A DNA stretch of 64,000 bases from Glandiceps talaboti. Lineage: Eukaryota; Hemichordata; Enteropneusta; Spengelidae. The position numbers were made by a program, and so were the translations under genes. Below, one piece after another: positions 11,200-24,089 of this stretch; within the stretch, counting starts at the first letter, position 1; every line of letters starts with the position of its first letter. The notes under the pieces were generated by a model. It saw only the letters and a list, made by a program, of their open reading frames with translations, ran no database searches and had not been told where the DNA came from. The DNA lies in contig NC_135554.1 of the NCBI RefSeq assembly GCF_964340395.1, forward strand, positions 11,720,751-11,784,750. Direction: 5' to 3'.

Positions 11200-14100
11200 C
11201 AATCAATACGTACATAAACGCTATACGTGTAGCTAGTGTATTCGATACATATATGTATGTATATAAGCAGGCTTATGATATGAACTACATGGTTAGGACG
11301 TACGTAGATTGTAATATCACAGGGCTCATTTTGAAATAAATGTTCGTAGTACGCCTTTTCATTATGCACTACATACCACCACCACTAAACGTGTTTCACA
11401 TTTCTACGCGTTTGATGCATAGTAATACAGATTTAGATGACATGACAATCGTTTCCAATAATAGTTTAAAATTGGGCCACAAATATTGCTAGTGTATGGA
11501 GCTTCTTAACAAACCTGACCGGCCAATAGCGTCAAAAAAACTCACAGTAGAGACGTGCTGACAGATTTGAGTCTGTGGACATTATTTCTAGCTAAGTAAA
11601 ATTGAGTGACTATTGGGAATATTATGGCAGTATCTACCCATGTCATCCATGTCGTCTATAGTTTCTGACGGACCGTGTTATGTACAACGTAACGCTGAAC
11701 GAAATACGGTCCATCAGGAATTAACTAGACTAACCTCTATGGGAATAGTATTCTTGTCCATGTGTCGTTTATAGAACAATTAAATGTTAGGGTGTGATCT
11801 TCACAGTAATAAACAAGCCTTTAGAAGAACTACAGGTATTCACGCCTCAAATATCTTGGGCATCATCCAAATTACGATCATGAGCACCAAAGTAAAGGAA
11901 ATACTTAATGACGTTCGGCATGCAGAACCCCCCCCCCCGGGCCCGTACCTATGGGTACATGTCCGGCATCCATGTAACTGTTATATCACTCTACTTGACG
12001 ATTCTGAGGGCCCTCATCTCTTATTCTCTTGTTTTATTTCAATGTGGTATACTCATAACTCCTGTTTTTATAGTATAACTGTACAATGCAAGCTATATAC
12101 CATGTAAATCATTCATTCATTCAATCTTTATTTACTCTACTCACTCTGTTTGAGAGTGTATGGTACAAAAGAAATGTATAGTTCTTTTCGAATGACATAG
12201 GCCTGCTATAGAAGCCTTTTGTGATCCATTCATGTCAAACTACTTTGTTTGGTTGTGATTGGTTAACACTTAAACGCGCGTGCTTCTCAGGTGAAGCTGT
12301 GAATTTTATTTTAGCGTCACTCTCTCGATCACTTTCGAAGACACGAGATAATATACAGATTGATTTATCACAATGTTCTGTGTTCGCATCATACCAAGAT
12401 TACTCATTACACGAATATATCTCTCCAATCTCTATACGTTCCCTCGATAAAAGTTCATTCAGAACAACTTAAGTTCATACATTTGTTTGGGTCTGGTTAT
12501 CTTGGTGAAGTTTATAAGAAAAAATTCTAGTTCGACCAGTAATTGTCCCCTATTATGCATATCGCACAATGTATATGTTTGAAACATATAAAATGTATAC
12601 CTTGTGCAACTTTCGACATGAGAATATCGAATATTAGTATACATTAACAAAGATGCAACAGAATAAGATTTGACAATACATGCAATATGTTAGCAATGGA
12701 GGTACCTGTCACCTATTATTTATGGTCACTGTTCGTTTTATTTATACTTTAGAGCAAGTGTGTATGTGGTGGCAGATGTCATTTTTTGTTCGTGATTGGC
12801 TCTGCAGTACTAGTTGTCTTCACTGAAGTAGGGAGGGTTATTTTTCTGTTTCCCAATGGATCTGCAGACTGCATGGGCTGGACAAACACGAAAAAAAGAC
12901 CGACGCGCAGAAACAATTCGCTCCTTTTTGGCCTTTTTTATAGTAATCGTTTTGGTCGGATTGAAATCTAGATGTACGATGGGTACAAATAGGCATGGAA
13001 TGGGTTACCTTGTTTATGGTATTAGTCGTATTGGCTTCGATCAGTGCATTACAGATTTTCATGAGTCATGTGTGCACATTGCACAGATATCTGCAGAATA
13101 CTTAAAAGGATTATGGGTAATGTATGCATATGCGGGAAAAACAAACTGCTGTAAGGAGCACTGACTTTGCCCTCATATCTTCATCCCATTTTGCACTGAA
13201 GAAGTTTCACATGGCTCTCATATTTCATATATACTCTTTCTAAATATATGGTGATGCAACATGAGTAGAAATAACTGGGGTTAACTAAGTTTGGTAGTCA
13301 ATATAGCAGGTTTACCATCAAACTGACGCAAAATTTGTTTCAAATTTGTCTAGTAAAAACCGTTGGCCCAGTTGTCGATTAGGCTTACAAGTTACACAAA
13401 ACATGATAAGATACTGTGAATGGTGCAAATAAACAACGTGCGATATGCCAAATACCAAATGCAAACAATACAAGCGAACAAAAGGGCCTGTATGCACTCT
13501 AATAGCCCGATATTTTGCCTAAAATCAGGCTCACATGTGCGAACGGTGTGTTTTTGACGTACCTAGTAGGCAGTGATGTAGATAATAGCCGGTTACCGGT
13601 CATAACGCCCAGCTATAACTTATAAGTATAACAGTTGTGGGACCGGCTTAGGAAAGTACTCAAACCTGACGATCATTGAACAAATTCTAAGGTTGGAAAA
13701 TTAAATATGAGTTGCCCGGAAGTTCTAATAGCAAGTAAAATACCCAAAGTGTAAACAAAAAGATAAATTAATTCATAATTATTTGGAAAACATTTGACGA
13801 TTACGCAGTAAAACAAGACTGGCCACGCTATCGCTAGCGAAAGCCTTCGAACTAGTTTCATAACGACCGGACGTTGAAGGAAGCGCGAAGCGAAGTGTGA
13901 GGTCAATGTGACGTCTCATGATGATGTATGATGCATCAACATGACGTTTACGTAGAGTAGCACTAAATGTTTTCTAAACTTCAGTGGAAAGAAATTTTGT
14001 CGATCAGACACTGACTATGTTTAAATTCTTAAAACATCTGAGAAAACTGAAGAGGGGAAGCAAAATGTGACACTGACAGACAAGCCAGACGTACGGCACA

Positions 14101-14750
14101 TGTACAGAAGGCGAGGCACACCCTCTGGTGCAAACTGGACAATTATCGTGCGTGTCACGTATAAGGCATCAGATGTAATACATGTAGCTAACCAAATGTT
14201 CTTGTACTGCAGTCTTTCTTGTAACAGGTATTGGAAATTGTCAGAAACCTGATGATTTTATGACTGAATAAGTTTCGATAAAGAATTCTCATACTTTCAG
14301 TTAAATTATCTGATGGCCGGGAAGCAAGACATTTTTGAAACATTTAGTGCAACATTTGATACTGATGATAAGCGACGTTGATGACGGGTACAGTGATATA
14401 ATCCATTAACAAATCTAACGTTGGCAACTCTTTTATTTCTGTAATGATCCTCACATCTCAAAGAGAACTGTCTGTGTTGTACACATAGATCATACATCAC
14501 TGCCTAGTCTAGTTCCTATAGCTGCCGACTGTTCTCTACGATCTCTAGCTCTGTGCATGTTGTGGAGATGAACGAAACGCGAACTAACTAGACTACAAGT
14601 ACAATCATGGAGGCATCAGAACATATTTGTTTCATTCGAATTTGAGAGTTGAGTAATCGTATTGAATTCTTTCCAGAAATCGTTTCCACGTGTTTTGGCA
14701 CTATCCGGCACTAACCCTCGTCATGTAAATGACATAGACTGACATCGTAG
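11200..14750. other. Gene-free stretch
   Basis: I see no exon or structured RNA here beyond the small inverted repeat at 11660-11732. Notable only are a C run and GC-rich patch near 11931-11945 and AATCATTCATTCATTC at about 12110. ORFs are short and unsupported. Confidence 0.5.
11660..11732. repeat. Small inverted-repeat element related to the 42.8-kb TIR element
   Basis: An imperfect dyad of about 70 bp has arms GTTTCTGACGGACCGT and ACGGTCCATCAGGAA, the same end sequence as the TIRs of 42799-43200. It looks like an internally deleted member. Confidence 0.5.
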
Positions 14751-14757
14751 TCAAACA

Positions 14758-14917
<160 letters not shown>

Positions 14918-15851
14918 AAACTAGAGTCGGTACTCACCCCACCACGACATATGCATGTTTGTGATTTTGAAACGATAAAGAATGTTAATATGAATATTGG
15001 GACGATTGGAAATCGGACGATGTGAATCGTAATCGAATATCTCAGTCCATCCACAATATATGTTGTGTTGACTTAGGCGATCCCAGAAACCATTCTTAGT
15101 TTACCCCTTTCACATATATTATCAACCATGCTAATATTTTGAAACAAATCTCGATTAACAGATAATTTATCGCTTGAAAGATGGCGACGTCCATACATAC
15201 CTCCCCCCCCCGGCTGCACATATTTTAATATCCAATTATACATTACCCCCTCCCCATACACGTCAGAGAAGTACAGTATGGTACACTATATGACACACTG
15301 TAAACTAACAGTGGAAATCAACTTCAGTGTCCATACATATCAGACATAGAGATTTCTTTACAAATGGATGTGGGCTCATTGGGCTGTAACCTGTACTTGG
15401 AAAAACTTAACCAGCAGAGTTTTCTTTTTGAATCCTATTTCTTGACAGAAACGGCACCCCCCTTCGATAACTAGTGGGGAGGGTGTGTCCCCCTCCCACA
15501 GTAGGCAATTTTTTGAAAAATAAGGACATGTAGGAGGCCATTTAGCGGCATAATATTTCAAACCATACACATTATTGGAAGCCATAAAGTACTTGAAAAT
15601 TGTCTTCAATACCCAAATTGTACTCTCATTAAATTATTCTACAACTGTATTACCTACACTTTAACTAATACATAGATATTTTGGCAGACACACACATTCG
15701 TTTGGCCAATGGCTGCCTAATAATTAAATGTATGGTAGGTAAATGAAGTGAACAATTTTGCAAAGTACAAGGTAAACGACTGATCCTGTGGTTTGAATGT
15801 TCAACAAAGTCTCCACACAGAGAGATAGAGCAAGAGAGAAGGAGACATACG

Positions 15852-15954
<103 letters not shown>

Positions 15955-15974
15955 CATACACTTACACAAATGTA

Positions 15975-16135
15975 AATTTACTTGGTAAACAACTGCTCCT
16001 GAGGTTTAATTTTGGTTCAAATCATGAGCAGAATATTCGGGGGCCCTTTCAGACCATCACAATTGTCATGCCCCCCTCCCTTTGAACCTCAATTTTGTTC
16101 ATGCCCCCCCCCCCGTAAATTCTGACTCCAGCATA
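15975..16135. repeat. Interspersed repeat R3, copy 1
   Basis: Sequence around AACTGCTCCTGAGGTTTAAT, followed by GGTTCAAATCATGAGCA and runs of C, recurs with divergence at 20765-20935 in the same orientation. No coding content. Confidence 0.6.
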
Positions 16136-16139
16136 ATTT

Positions 16140-16960
16140 CAAGATTATTCCGAGCTCGGTATTACAGGCATTCGACTAGAGTCTTTATACCTCAAAGATA
16201 TACAACAGTCCATTTCTGTACAAGGCATATCAGAAACCAAACATTTGCAGTGTGGAGTGCCACAAAACCCTGTGCTTGGTCCACTCTTACACGCGCTATG
16301 CTGTCTATACACATCACCACTTGGAAAGCTAATCCGACATCACAATCTCAATATGCAACAACATGCAGACGACAACCAGATTTACCAATATATTTCCCAA
16401 TCACATACGTCAACTACAGTAACTAAGATGGAAACTGTTGCACATTATATTAAAAGACCCAAAATAAGCTAGTTTAATGATGGCAAAACCGAGGTCCTCC
16501 TTATCACGTCTCAGTTCAAGAGGTTTCCTCGTCTCATGAACCACATCAACATTGGATCGTCTTCTGTGCAGTTAGTGGATTCAGCATGTACCATTTGTGT
16601 AACAATTGATGACCGTTATAACCTCAAGAAGCACATCTCGTTGACATGTAGATCAGTTCTTTTTCACCTCCGAACAATAGGTCGCATCATTGACAGTGGA
16701 GGGGGCCCCTCCACTGTCTATGGTCGCATACGCCAGTATCTTACAAACGGAGTTTGTCAGAACCTTGGTCATGCACTGATATCATCGAAACCTGACTACT
16801 GAATGGCCCTTCTGTATGGGCTGCCAGCTAAAAACATTGTCCCTCTCCAACGTGCCCAAAATACAGCAGCTAGGATTGTGTCAGGTACAAAGAAAACAGA
16901 TCACGTCACACCGGTTCTTTCAATAACACAGTTTAGTTAGAAATCACACTGGCGTCAAGT
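16140..16960 (+). pseudogene. Degenerate LINE reverse transcriptase (CR1/L2-like clade)
   Basis: Frameshifted reading frames spell the order of a non-LTR reverse transcriptase. They show LQCGVPQNPVLGPLL (family motif GVPQGSVLGPLL), then HADDNQIYQYIS (the catalytic YADDTQL box with Tyr changed to His), then DGKTEVLLITSQ. A palindromic insertion at 16688-16722 follows, then ISSKPDYMALLYGLP and LQRAQNTAARIVSG. No endonuclease or start is present. The catalytic box change, frameshifts and insertion make it inactive. CR1/L2-like is a judgement from motif style. Confidence 0.8.
16681..16729. mobile_element. Micro-palindrome P1 (family I) with 7-bp TSD
   Basis: A 35-bp palindrome (16688-16722, left arm CATTGACAGTGGAGGGG, one arm mismatch) sits between two perfect copies of GTCGCAT (16681-16687 and 16723-16729). 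Removing the insertion and one copy restores a LINE reading of RTIGRIRQYLT, which is direct evidence of insertion. Confidence 0.7.
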
Positions 16961-17000
16961 GCAGTTACATAATATACCAGTAGGTAGGGCCTACATGTAC

Positions 17001-17040
17001 ATGTAGTCTCAGGTCACTACATTGTGGTCTGAGATGTAGT
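17001..17040. mobile_element. Micro-palindrome P5 (family II) with 7-bp TSD
   Basis: A 26-bp palindrome (17008-17033, arms CTCAGGTCAC and GTGGTCTGAG) is flanked by ATGTAGT on each side. Confidence 0.6.
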
Positions 17041-17775
17041 TTACACCACTATGACCTAAGGACTTGAACCAGGGCTGAGGAGAAGTGGTCTGAGGTTAAA
17101 TTTTTGCAGCTCTCGTTCAGCAATCTCAAAACATTTCAGCCTACTTCCCGTAATGAACACTTGTCAAGCATTTTTGTAGCTCCCATACTCAAAGACTACA
17201 TATATATGTTTATATACGACTCAAAATATAACACTGAAATTTACTTTGAACACGTTCAGTTTCAGTAGACGTATTAAAACCCCAAATCTCCACCGTATAA
17301 TTTAATATCGGTAATAGTTTACAGTCAAAAACTTTTAAATTTAGTTTTGACTAGGGGGTCCCAAGTTTTGCAAGTTGACTCATGACCGCAATCATTGCTT
17401 TACTCGCTTGAGCTGCAAGCGCTAAATACCATAGACCACTGCTTGACATAATCACGCCTAGATATTCATAAAAAGCGAACAACGTCGAGTTTATGACCAC
17501 CAATAACCACTTTTCAATTTTCTTAAGAATTTCATCTCTTAGTAAATACAATAATTTTAGTTTTGACATACATGTAATTTACTTTCAAAAGACAATGTTA
17601 GAAACCCCTACCCCATTGATTCCTGTGGGAACATGCCTTTCGTGAAGAAAAATGGTTACATAACATGTCTACAAGAATTGTTGGAGAATGTCTATGTAGA
17701 ATGCCACACTGATCCCATATCCACACCTTGAGTTTTATTTTTATTGTTCTTCAATGATCTCCTTCAAAGTAATAG

Positions 17776-18150
17776 TCTGGATGCCAATATGGTTTCTAAC
17801 TAAACCACGTCTAGCCAAAAGCCCCTCAAATAGCACAAAAAGTTGTTCACCCAATCAGTGAAACCTAAATGTTTTGGTGATGTAAACAGTATATAAGTAG
17901 CATCATGAGCTGACAAATGTACCACATTTGAACATTACTGTCCCAATAAACACTAACTTTATGAGGGACTGTGTTATTGGTTAGAGTTTTGTGATTTATT
18001 AACAAAGACATGATGTTAATGACTGCGTGGGTGGCTGTAAATGAATTTTAAATTGCATCTCATGCATTTCAAGACTTCTAGAGTAACGACTCTGACTATA
18101 CTGTGAGTGGAGGTGTAAATGGCAATGATACAGTATAGGAACTAGACTAT
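17776..18150. repeat. Interspersed repeat R4, copy 1
   Basis: The ends of this segment (GATGCCAATATGG..., then GTGAGTGGAGGTGTAAATGG and TAGGAACTAGAC) match 23946-24085. The middle ~280 bp is absent from the other copy, so one copy has gained or lost sequence. Confidence 0.55.
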
Positions 18151-18794
18151 CAAAGTAATTACCTTGTCCAAAAGACTACAGTCGGATATTAATCTCACCA
18201 TTAATGCCTGAATTTATGTCTATCAAGGCGGATCTGATAAAATCATGGAAATCGAGAAACTTTCATCACTTTGGACTTGAGCATTGAATACATTTGTGAA
18301 GTACTCAGACCATGATTCATGGTTTTTTTTAGAGGTTAATTCCACTAGATCGTCCACTAAATCGTCCACGAAAACAAATACATTCTATCATTCCACCATG
18401 TCACTCAACAACGCGCATCACATCCGGGTACCAGTTCTTCTGTGAGTTCGAATTCTATCACTTGAATTTCCGTTATTTAGTCGTCTGAAGATCGCATTCA
18501 AGCGTGAAACTCTGAGTAACGGCCTCCGTGCCATAACTTGTGTACTTTGTGTAAATACAGCTCTACTTCTCAGTATTGAGCACTTTTCCTTCAGTTTATG
18601 ACTCTTATATATATATATGTCAAATGTCAAATGCTTCGAGCGTATTTTACTTTGTCAAAACCCACAAAAACATTCACACCTTGACCCATACCAATTTACA
18701 TATTAAAGTAATAGAGGTACTGATAATGCAACTCTCACATTACTTCACGATGCGTATACACATCTTGAAAAACCAAGTTCATTTGTAAGACTAT

Positions 18795-19753
<959 letters not shown>

Positions 19754-19769
19754 ACCAAACTAAATAATT

Positions 19770-19950
19770 CTATTTCAAAGACATCTGCTCTGCATTCCAG
19801 ATTGGAAGAACAGCGTTTTTTATTGTCTTTTTTAAGTTGATGACCATTTCTGGCAAGACTTCACTCACAATTTTCGCGATTTTACTGATTTTTCTTCTTT
19901 ATTTAAAAGGTTTAGGGTCGGCACCGGATTTCTAGAATGGAAGCGTTTGG
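19770..19950. repeat. Interspersed repeat R1, partial copy
   Basis: The segment containing CAGATTGGAAGAACAG, TTTAAGTTGATG and GGTCGGCA matches part of 23180-23330, immediately downstream of the LINE end. Confidence 0.6.
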
Positions 19951-20181
19951 GGAGTTATGTGTGATTTATTAGTTGAGAAAGGTTCAAAGACAATAAATAT
20001 CGCCGGAAGGTGGCACTTGCCGTTCCAGTGAGGAACGACTAGTGCCACCACGGTAGTACTCGACAATTCGATGGACCACGGCCAAGTCCGCCATTCACAA
20101 TTTTCAAATCACTTGAAATAAAGCAATCTGGCAAAACTCGCCCATGTGCATTTACAATCTTGTCGCAACTAATTCTAGTAG

Positions 20182-20219
20182 GTAAAACCATAGACCCTCC
20201 ACCCTGTCTATGGTAAAAC
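20182..20219. mobile_element. Micro-palindrome P2 (family I, internally deleted) with 7-bp TSD
   Basis: A 24-bp element (20189-20212, ends CATAGAC and GTCTATG) is flanked by GTAAAAC at 20182-20188 and 20213-20219. It equals the family I consensus with about 12 bp of one arm missing. Confidence 0.6.
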
Positions 20220-20764
20220 CTAGTCGCATTCATAACTTTCATCGAGGGTAAGGTAATTTTAGTCATCAACTTCTATAAAGTCCAAAATGAAATGATAAAA
20301 CATGTACATTTTGGAAATTATCCCATGTATAATGCCAGATTATAAAGTGACAAAGAGTGGTTCATCTGAGTGGAATAGCTTAACCTCTTGACGATTTATA
20401 AACAATGGGAAATAGGCAGCTATCTCGATGTTCATTTTAACCTATTTTCATATGTACCCAGAGAATATGTTCAGAACTGGTATCCAAATTACCAAGATCA
20501 CGTTTTTCATATTTACTGATATGCCGCTTTAGTTATGGCCGGTTTTGTGAGATGTTTTGCATGCACAATGTAAACCACAGACAAGGCATGTAAACTTCTA
20601 CTTGCAAACCCGTCTATTTCAGGCTTGGCCTCTTACCACTCTTGGAGGAATTGTACTGACTCCTCCAAGACCACGTCTGACATAGTGGCCCGAAACCCAT
20701 AGTCTATCGCGAGTATATTGTCTACCCTTCAAGAGACACACATTCTCTGCCAGTCACCCTTTTA

Positions 20765-20935
20765 AAAATACGCTTGTTAAACGTCTGCTCCTGGAGTTAA
20801 ATTTGGTTCAACTCATGAGCAACATATTTATACGTGACTCCGGGCCCCTTTCAGACAACCCGAATTTTCACGCACGCCCCAATTCGTTTTTCCCGTGACA
20901 ACAATTTTCTCCTGAGCCTCCCCCTACCCTAATCT
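20765..20935. repeat. Interspersed repeat R3, copy 2
   Basis: A diverged second copy of the 15975-16135 repeat, with ACGTCTGCTCCTGGAGTTAA followed by a GGCCCCTTTCAGAC block in both. Confidence 0.6.
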
Positions 20936-21917
20936 AGTTCCTGGCGACCGTGTTCCAATTTTACACTACATCTTTACATATTACGTATAGTCAAAGTCAT
21001 TACTCTCGTTGCCGGTGTGTTGGCAATTATATATATATATATATAATATCCATAATCACAACATATTTCCTGCTCAAAGAAGAACTGTTTCAGCTTATTC
21101 CATTTCGATATAAACAGAGTCCAGGGATAAAATACCCATGTACTACTCCTTATATTACTGGCAAGGTAATGTCAACCGTAAAATAATCCAAGCACCAGCG
21201 TCCCTAAAATCCTTGAAACAGTGTCGATATTACAGTATTTTGCTGACACTTACTACTTTCTGTAACTGGTCTATATTTGTGATATCATGGTAAATATGCT
21301 TGGAATTTATGGCCTAACAAACCAGACATTACGTAGACTTGAATATATTAGTACTTTAGACATCAGTGGGGGTCACACTTGGTCATTGAAACTATATTGA
21401 CCGACCAAAATTCTAAACATCACGGATAAATAATTTGATATCGAAATGTATGTACGGAGATTCAGGTTTTTAGACCACGTGGCTTTGACATGACATCATC
21501 AGCTAAATTTGCAATACAAAAGTAACGTAAAACATGGATGTATCTAGTAGGGAGCAAAGTCCGCATGTCTGTATGGATGTTTGAAGATTTACTATCGGTA
21601 TATGGGAGGCATAGAGGGAGATATTTGAATAGCGTTATTTAACGTTACATAATTCATAACTGACTACTAAACTACCGTCAAGAGGGTTGTTTTTGCTTCC
21701 ATTTATCTGTATTAAGTTTTTTAAATGCAGTGATGGTGACTGCCAATGCCGATAGTGAAAATATGGCCCGCACATTCTGAAGATTTTTGTATCATACAAG
21801 TTCAATGTTGTAGCAGAGAATGTGATTTATATTTATAACTCAGTAGAATGGGTACCGGTACTGATGCGAGGGATGTGAACCAACCTTTGACTTTGTGTTG
21901 CGTGCTTTTTAATATCA

Positions 21918-21918
<1 letters not shown>

Positions 21919-21952
<34 letters not shown>

Positions 21953-21974
21953 GTTTGTTTGTTTGTTTGTTTGT
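21919..21974. repeat. (GT)n(TTTG)n microsatellite
   Basis: About 31 bp of GT passes into TTTG units. Confidence 0.95.
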
Positions 21975-22854
21975 AATGTAGATTCGTCATTGATATACTG
22001 CTACTAGATCAGACCGTGGGTTATACTTCCATGATCAGAACATGACCAGACACAACTCTCCACGGCACCATTTTGGTTTTGCAACTTTGATTACTTTGTT
22101 TTGAATAGCTTTTGTCAAGTTCTTGACTTTCCTGATATGACAATAAAGCAAGGGCGGCGAAATATTATTATAGTAGTCCTTCAAAAAACAAGACAATTTT
22201 GAAACTTTTAGTAGAAAATGTTAGTGAAGACACAGTTTACCCGCATAAATTAACTAACAAAAGACAAAAGAAATGTACACATGGTTCATTTTCTAGGTGT
22301 CGACCTCATGAATATGCACCAAGATTTAGAACCGAGTCAGCTTTAAATACGTTCACACCTCCAAATCTGGTCTGGACAATATTGTCTGGGCTTAGTCACC
22401 CTTTTATGCGGACTACAGAGCGGCCCTGGTGCGGACTATTTCTGCCACCGATTAATGCCTGAAAGTCAAGGGAAAGAAAGGAGAGTGGCATATGCTGAGG
22501 TTGTGTACAACCAGCAACCCATAACATTTTAGCAATCTACAGTTCTACCTCAGTATGGCTATTAGCCATGCTAGGTAGTTACTATAATGATTAATATAAT
22601 GGTTGTCTTGGTAAAAGTTGTCGACCCCCCCCCCCCAAAAAAAAAAAAAAAAAAAAAAAAAGATCAACAAAACATTCCATGATATTGAAAGCGCTTCTGG
22701 CATGTAATTCCATAGAACAGTTTCCTGTAGGGAATGGCAGCGATTTCATTCAAACTCAAAGACAGAGATGTTGCTAACCAACGTGAACAGCCATAAAAAA
22801 TTGTATGTGAATGAGTATGACTCTGAGATCCCGCTAACGGTTTCATTGTTGTCG

Positions 22855-22898
22855 GTCTAACCAGATACACTGGAGAACTTCACTGTCTATGATCTAAT
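22855..22898. mobile_element. Probable degenerate micro-palindrome P6 (family I)
   Basis: A 30-bp sequence (22862-22891) ends in CACTGTCTATG and begins CAGATACACTGGAG. The flanks GTCTAAC and ATCTAAT agree at five of seven bases. It reads as an older, mutated family I insertion. Confidence 0.35.
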
Positions 22899-23015
22899 CG
22901 TATTGCTCAGTGTGAAAACTGTACAAAGCGTTACTATTTTGGCGTTGTATTTTCGCACATTTTTGGTTCACAAGGGTCCAATAATTTAAGCTTGAGTTAG
23001 GAAATAGGCCTGTTA

Positions 23016-23386
23016 AAAAAATTGTGTTGTTCCGATTAGGCCAAGTAATAGAATAGGTGGGGTAGATAGATTTATTTTATTTCATTTTATCATATATTTG
23101 TTTTCATGTGCGAGTGTCTAATTCTGGTTTTCCATTTTTTCCAAATGGTCTCTGTGTTATTGGCTTCTTTCCATTAGATGTACAACCATTACAGATTGGA
23201 GGAACAGTTTTATATTGTCTTTTTAAGTTGATGTCAGTTTCTGCATCCACTATGTCTCGTGAGACTTCACAATTGTTGCGATTTTGTTATTTTTTCAAGA
23301 ACACGTAAAAAAGTTAAGGGTCGGCAGTGAAAAACTAGGTGGGTCGGGTAACAGAAACCAAACAGTTATTTTTTAGGCCTAAGGCA
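23016..23386. repeat. Interspersed repeat R1, copy 2 (inverted relative to copy 1)
   Basis: Reverse complement of 5423-5772 with moderate divergence. It shows TTCCGATTAGGCC near the left end and TTTTTTAGGCCTAAGG at the right. Confidence 0.7.
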
Positions 23387-23945
23387 TAACGTAGCATATA
23401 AATCTACCCAACCTGCGCAAGCAAGATCTGCATCGGTCAATGTAATATTTACATGGTCTATTACAATTTTATAAAGTGTACCATTGTATATGCTTGTGCG
23501 AGACGTAAAAAAACATCATGCCGTCTAATTGTATGAAACGATTTAGTCACTATGGTTTTGAAGTCAGTGAGATAATGTTTGTGAAGTACCCGGTATCGTG
23601 ATGTTATCGCTTGTATAGAAAAACCATCACTGAGGCAATATCTCACTTTTATCATCATTCATTTTTAAAGTCTTCAATCGTGCCAATTAAAAATATCGAT
23701 ACTGCAGTCATTTATGTGACTTTTTTTCCAAAAATGTTTATCGTGCATCTCGATTATATTTTTTTTCGTCTTCGTAACATCTTTTTTTTTTAATTGTGCC
23801 AAAAGTAGTAGCTACCACATATAGAACAGTGGAAAAATACAGAATGAGACTCAGAAATGTAAAATCATTTACTTCAATGTCCAAAATGCGGACATCAGAA
23901 AATGATGCATGCACGTTGTGATGGACTCGTGATTAGCTCTAGTCC

Positions 23946-24085
23946 AGATGCCAATTAGTATCTAACTAAACCATAGACAGTAGAGAGGGTCCTCTCTATT
24001 TTCTATGACTAAACCAAGTTTAGTGAGTGGAGGTGTAAATGGTAACGATACTGTTTAGGAACACGGTGATAGGAACTAGACGAGA
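23946..24085. repeat. Interspersed repeat R4, copy 2 (interrupted by micro-palindrome P3)
   Basis: Shares GATGCCAATTAG, TCTAACTAAACC, GTGAGTGGAGGTGTAAATGG and AGGAACTAGAC with 17776-18150. The palindrome P3 splits it. Confidence 0.55.
23965..24014. mobile_element. Micro-palindrome P3 (family I) with 7-bp TSD
   Basis: A 36-bp palindrome (23972-24007, left arm CATAGACAGTAGAGAGG, right arm CCTCTCTATTTTCTATG) is flanked by ACTAAAC at 23965-23971 and 24008-24014. The related R4 copy at 17.8 kb has a single CTAAACC here and no palindrome. Confidence 0.65.
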
Positions 24086-24089
24086 TTAG

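Larger units (their letters stand above)
20936..23015. other. Gene-free stretch
   Basis: No coding exon is supported. The stretch holds a GT/TTTG microsatellite (21919-21974), a C12-A24 homopolymer junction (22625-22660) and a probable old family I palindrome (22862-22891). Confidence 0.5.

Noticed and set aside
20641-20672. Palindrome CTTGGAGGA...TCCTCCAAG
   Set aside because: Only a 4-bp CCAC flank repeat; not distinguishable from chance.
22199-22462. 87-residue + strand ORF
   Set aside because: No motif, no neighbours and no splice signals; length within chance.
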